DNA from: Actinomycetes bacterium
GTDB taxonomy: Bacteria; Actinomycetota; Actinomycetes; Actinomycetales; Demequinaceae
Assembly: GCA_023411615.1 (NCBI GenBank)
Contig: JAEYOR010000026.1
Location: forward strand, 1 to 17,057
DNA: 17,057 nt
Direction of reading: 5' to 3'
Part shown: positions 16,119 through 17,057 of the stretch, piece after piece
Layout: each line of letters starts with the position of its first letter
Position numbering within the stretch: the first letter of the stretch is position 1
Position numbers and translations under genes: made by a program
Notes under the pieces: generated by a model
What the model saw: the letters and a program-made list of their open reading frames with translations, nothing else
Database searches by the model: none
Told to the model about the DNA's origin: nothing

Positions 16119-16182
16119 ACCCCTCGTAGGGAAGAGACTTGTGTGAATTCTAGCGGCGCCACGAGGCCTCGCCCGGAGGGGT
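16119..16182 (-). promoter_or_regulatory. Possible Shine-Dalgarno-sequestering stem in the pheS leader
   Basis: On the - strand, ACCCCTC (16182 to 16176) is perfectly complementary over 7 bases to GAGGGGT (16125 to 16119), which contains the pheS ribosome-binding site. The intervening bases hold a 10-bp palindrome CGAGGCCTCG (16162-16171). CCGGGC next to the anti-SD (16171-16176) can alternatively pair with GCCCGG in the 5' arm of the upstream hairpin, so the two folds could compete. Confidence 0.4.
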
Positions 16183-16198
16183 CACGGCGCGTGAAATC

Positions 16199-16223
16199 AG
16201 GCCCGGCGGGTCTCCCCGGGCCT
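16199..16223 (-). terminator. Attenuator-like hairpin in the pheST leader
   Basis: On the - strand AGGCCCGG and CCGGGCCT form a perfect 8-bp, all but pure G:C stem around a 9-nt loop (16207-16215), followed by GATTTC, a weak T-run. The 5' arm starts inside the TAG stop of the leader ORF, directly after its two Phe codons, so a ribosome there would mask the arm. Confidence 0.5.
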
Positions 16224-16326
16224 AGCTAAAGAATCGGCCGACGCTGGACACCGCGGCCGCTTTCATGTCACCGGCGTGAGCGCGCGCCACAGCGAGCGAG
16301 ATGGCTCGGGGCGCGGCTGTGTTCAT
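16222..16326 (-). CDS. Candidate pheST leader peptide (34 aa, ends in Phe-Phe-Ser)
   Basis: A 34-codon frame on the pheST strand: begins MNTAAPRAISLAVARAHAGD, ends KAAAVSSVGRFFS. Its ATG (16326) lies 6 nt after TACACT, so it would be translated from a leaderless mRNA; an internal ATG at 16266 gives a 14-residue version. The only two Phe codons (TTC TTT) are adjacent and sit one codon before the stop, where a GC-rich hairpin begins. The end lies 108 bp before pheS. This mirrors the logic of the E. coli pheM-pheST attenuator, but here ribosome stalling would block the hairpin directly. Interpretation is inference; the frame, codons and hairpin are seen. Confidence 0.55.
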   Translation of the reverse strand: MNTAAPRAISLAVARAHAGDMKAAAVSSVGRFFS

Positions 16327-16332
16327 ACGGGC

Positions 16333-16338
16333 AGTGTA
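16333..16338 (-). promoter_or_regulatory. Leaderless promoter -10 element (TACACT) for the pheST leader
   Basis: TACACT on the - strand ends 6 nt before the leader ATG at 16326. No clear -35 is seen. It lies back to back with the + strand -10 at 16374, so the divergent promoters share about 40 bp. Confidence 0.5.
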
Positions 16339-16373
16339 CTCGCGCGTCTGCGGCCGATCGTGCCCTGCGTCGC

Positions 16374-16379
16374 TACAGT
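16374..16379 (+). promoter_or_regulatory. Leaderless promoter -10 element (TACAGT) for the SRPBCC gene
   Basis: TACAGT ends 6 nt before the GTG start at 16386, with no Shine-Dalgarno sequence between them. Confidence 0.6.
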
Positions 16380-16385
16380 GACGAC

Positions 16386-16802
16386 GTGATCGAAGTTGGC
16401 CGCGTTGTCCGCACATCCACCGCTCCGTGTGAGGCGTTCTTTGAGCGCTGGATCGATTTGCCCAGTCACCCTGAGTGGGCGGCAAGCATGGAGTGGTTCG
16501 ACATCGAGACACCTGTTCGCGTGGGCAGCCGAGGCGTCTCGAAGTCGACGGGTAACGAACCCGCACCGTTCCGGGTGACGTCGCTGGACGCGCCCCATGT
16601 GTACGCCGACACCACGGAACTGGAAGGCGTCGAACTCACGGTTCATCACGAGGCACGCCCAACGCCAGCGGGTACACGGGTTGAGCTCCGCGCATGGCTG
16701 GAGGGTCCCCGCGCCGCTGAATACGAACCAGGGATGCGTGAGGTGCTCTCGGCCGCACTCCCAACGGACCTCGACGCGTTGATCTTGCTGCTAGAGCGCT
16801 AG
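16386..16802 (+). CDS. SRPBCC-fold (polyketide cyclase/START-like) protein
   Basis: 138 residues, GTG start set by the leaderless -10 six bases upstream. The pattern fits the helix-grip fold: N-terminal strand IEVGRVVRTSTAPCEAFFERWID, the typical LPSHPEWAASMEW turn, a central antiparallel sheet (VTSLDAPHVYADTTE, then VELTVHHEARPTPAGTRVELRAWLEG) and a long C-terminal helix (MREVLSAALPTDLDALILLLE) that would close a hydrophobic pocket. Such proteins bind small hydrophobic ligands; the ligand is unknown. It is divergent from pheST and shares its promoter gap. Confidence 0.85.
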   Translation: MIEVGRVVRTSTAPCEAFFERWIDLPSHPEWAASMEWFDIETPVRVGSRGVSKSTGNEPAPFRVTSLDAPHVYADTTELEGVELTVHHEARPTPAGTRVELRAWLEGPRAAEYEPGMREVLSAALPTDLDALILLLER

Positions 16803-16919
16803 CACGACCGGGCGGAGTGACCGTTGGCTAGTCCGTAGGCGGAAGACTCGAAAACCGGTGAGACCACGATCAGTCGCCGCCGCTATCGACCTCGCGTTCC
16901 GAGACCGGAGTCGGCACGA

Positions 16920-17057
16920 TCAATTCATGAAGACAAGAGCCGCCACAAGGAATGCCGCCGCGACGATGATGGCCCCGGAAATCGAAAAGATCGCCGCCAA
17001 CACGGGTCCTCGATCACGGGCATTGGCGGCCCAAAGGGCCGCCCCTTGGCCGCCGTA
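16920..17057 (-). CDS. C-terminal end of a membrane protein (partial)
   Basis: A - strand frame open from the window edge and ending at TGA (16920-16922), 45 residues seen. After AALWAANARDRGP comes a strongly hydrophobic stretch, VLAAIFSISGAIIVAAAF then LVAALVFMN, long enough for one membrane helix or a hairpin, at the very C-terminus. No family recognised. The + strand is also open here but gives a less protein-like composition. The 117 bp between the SRPBCC stop and this gene holds nothing recognisable. Confidence 0.5.
   Translation of the reverse strand, partial: YGGQGAALWAANARDRGPVLAAIFSISGAIIVAAAFLVAALVFMN

Larger units (their letters stand above)
597..16245. repeat. Dispersed over-represented word GCCGACGCT (16 copies)
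   Basis: Copies on +: 597, 2072, 3556, 7023, 9945, 10037, 13982, 16237. Copies on - (AGCGTCGGC as written): 1763, 2521, 4484, 4496, 9286, 11321, 11945, 13294. One more octamer-only copy (AGCGTCGG) is at 9697. Of 12 copies in the main genes, 9 read Ala-Asp-Ala, 1 Pro-Asp-Ala (the octamer-only copy) and 2 Ala-Ser-Ala. The other five are in gaps or the pheST leader. Neighbouring words are much rarer: CCGACGCC 8, CCGACGCA 2, CCGACGCG 2. Counts are by eye. Confidence 0.8.

Noticed and set aside
597..16245. Reading the repeated 9-mer as Chi or an FtsK-orienting sequence
   Set aside because: Those are strand-biased along a replichore; here copies are 8 and 8 on the two strands within 17 kb.
16835..16880. 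tRNA-Ser-like string ACTCGAAAACC
   Set aside because: No acceptor stem, D-arm or T-arm around it; only an anticodon-loop-like match.
1..17057. CRISPR arrays, insertion sequences, integrases, prophage or toxin-antitoxin genes
   Set aside because: No spaced direct repeats, transposase or integrase motifs, terminal inverted repeats or toxin-like small gene pairs were seen.

Overview
This is high-GC bacterial DNA with actinobacterial features. These are GC-rich codons, several promoters of the form TAnnnT-N6-start codon that would give leaderless mRNAs, GTG and TTG starts, and gene families common in Actinomycetota. A Micrococcales-type genome is plausible, but I cannot name a species. There is no phage, insertion sequence, CRISPR array, rRNA or tRNA. 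The window looks like ordinary chromosome with accessory regulatory and export modules around the essential pheST operon.

Layout. (1) Bases 3-4467, + strand: the 3' part of a HisKA_3 sensor kinase, its NarL/FixJ response regulator (4-bp overlap), and an ABC ATPase with a large FtsX-type permease. This is a probable signal-responsive export or envelope module. (2) Bases 4516-7217: a divergent efflux locus. An MFS (DHA2-type) drug antiporter and a GNAT acetyltransferase are translationally coupled on the - strand, and a TetR repressor lies on the + strand. Two GTAC-N3-GTAC operator-like palindromes sit in the promoter gap. (3) Bases 7308-9822: a small lipoprotein, a stand-alone LuxR-type regulator, and a second lipoprotein that runs convergently and overlaps the regulator at the stop codons. 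(4) Bases 9998-12196: a leaderless GNAT acetyltransferase, a conserved-looking 120-residue protein of unknown function, a decayed copy of the acetyltransferase 3' end, and an orphan solute-binding lipoprotein with a TTG start. (5) Bases 12343-16326, - strand: pheT and pheS, preceded by what looks like a complete translation-coupled leader. It has a leaderless 34-codon ORF ending in Phe-Phe-Ser-stop, a GC-rich hairpin starting at that stop codon, and an anti-Shine-Dalgarno segment. (6) Bases 16386-17057: a leaderless SRPBCC-fold protein and the C-terminal end of a membrane protein.

Two signals are not explained by the gene list. First, the word GCCGACGCT occurs 16 times (8 on each strand; the core CCGACGCT 17 times), in genes and in gaps, at about one per kb. 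About 1.4 core copies are expected from base composition. Second, the pheST leader looks like a phenylalanine attenuator of a kind I do not recall being described for this phylum. Both rest on reading by eye and need the checks given.
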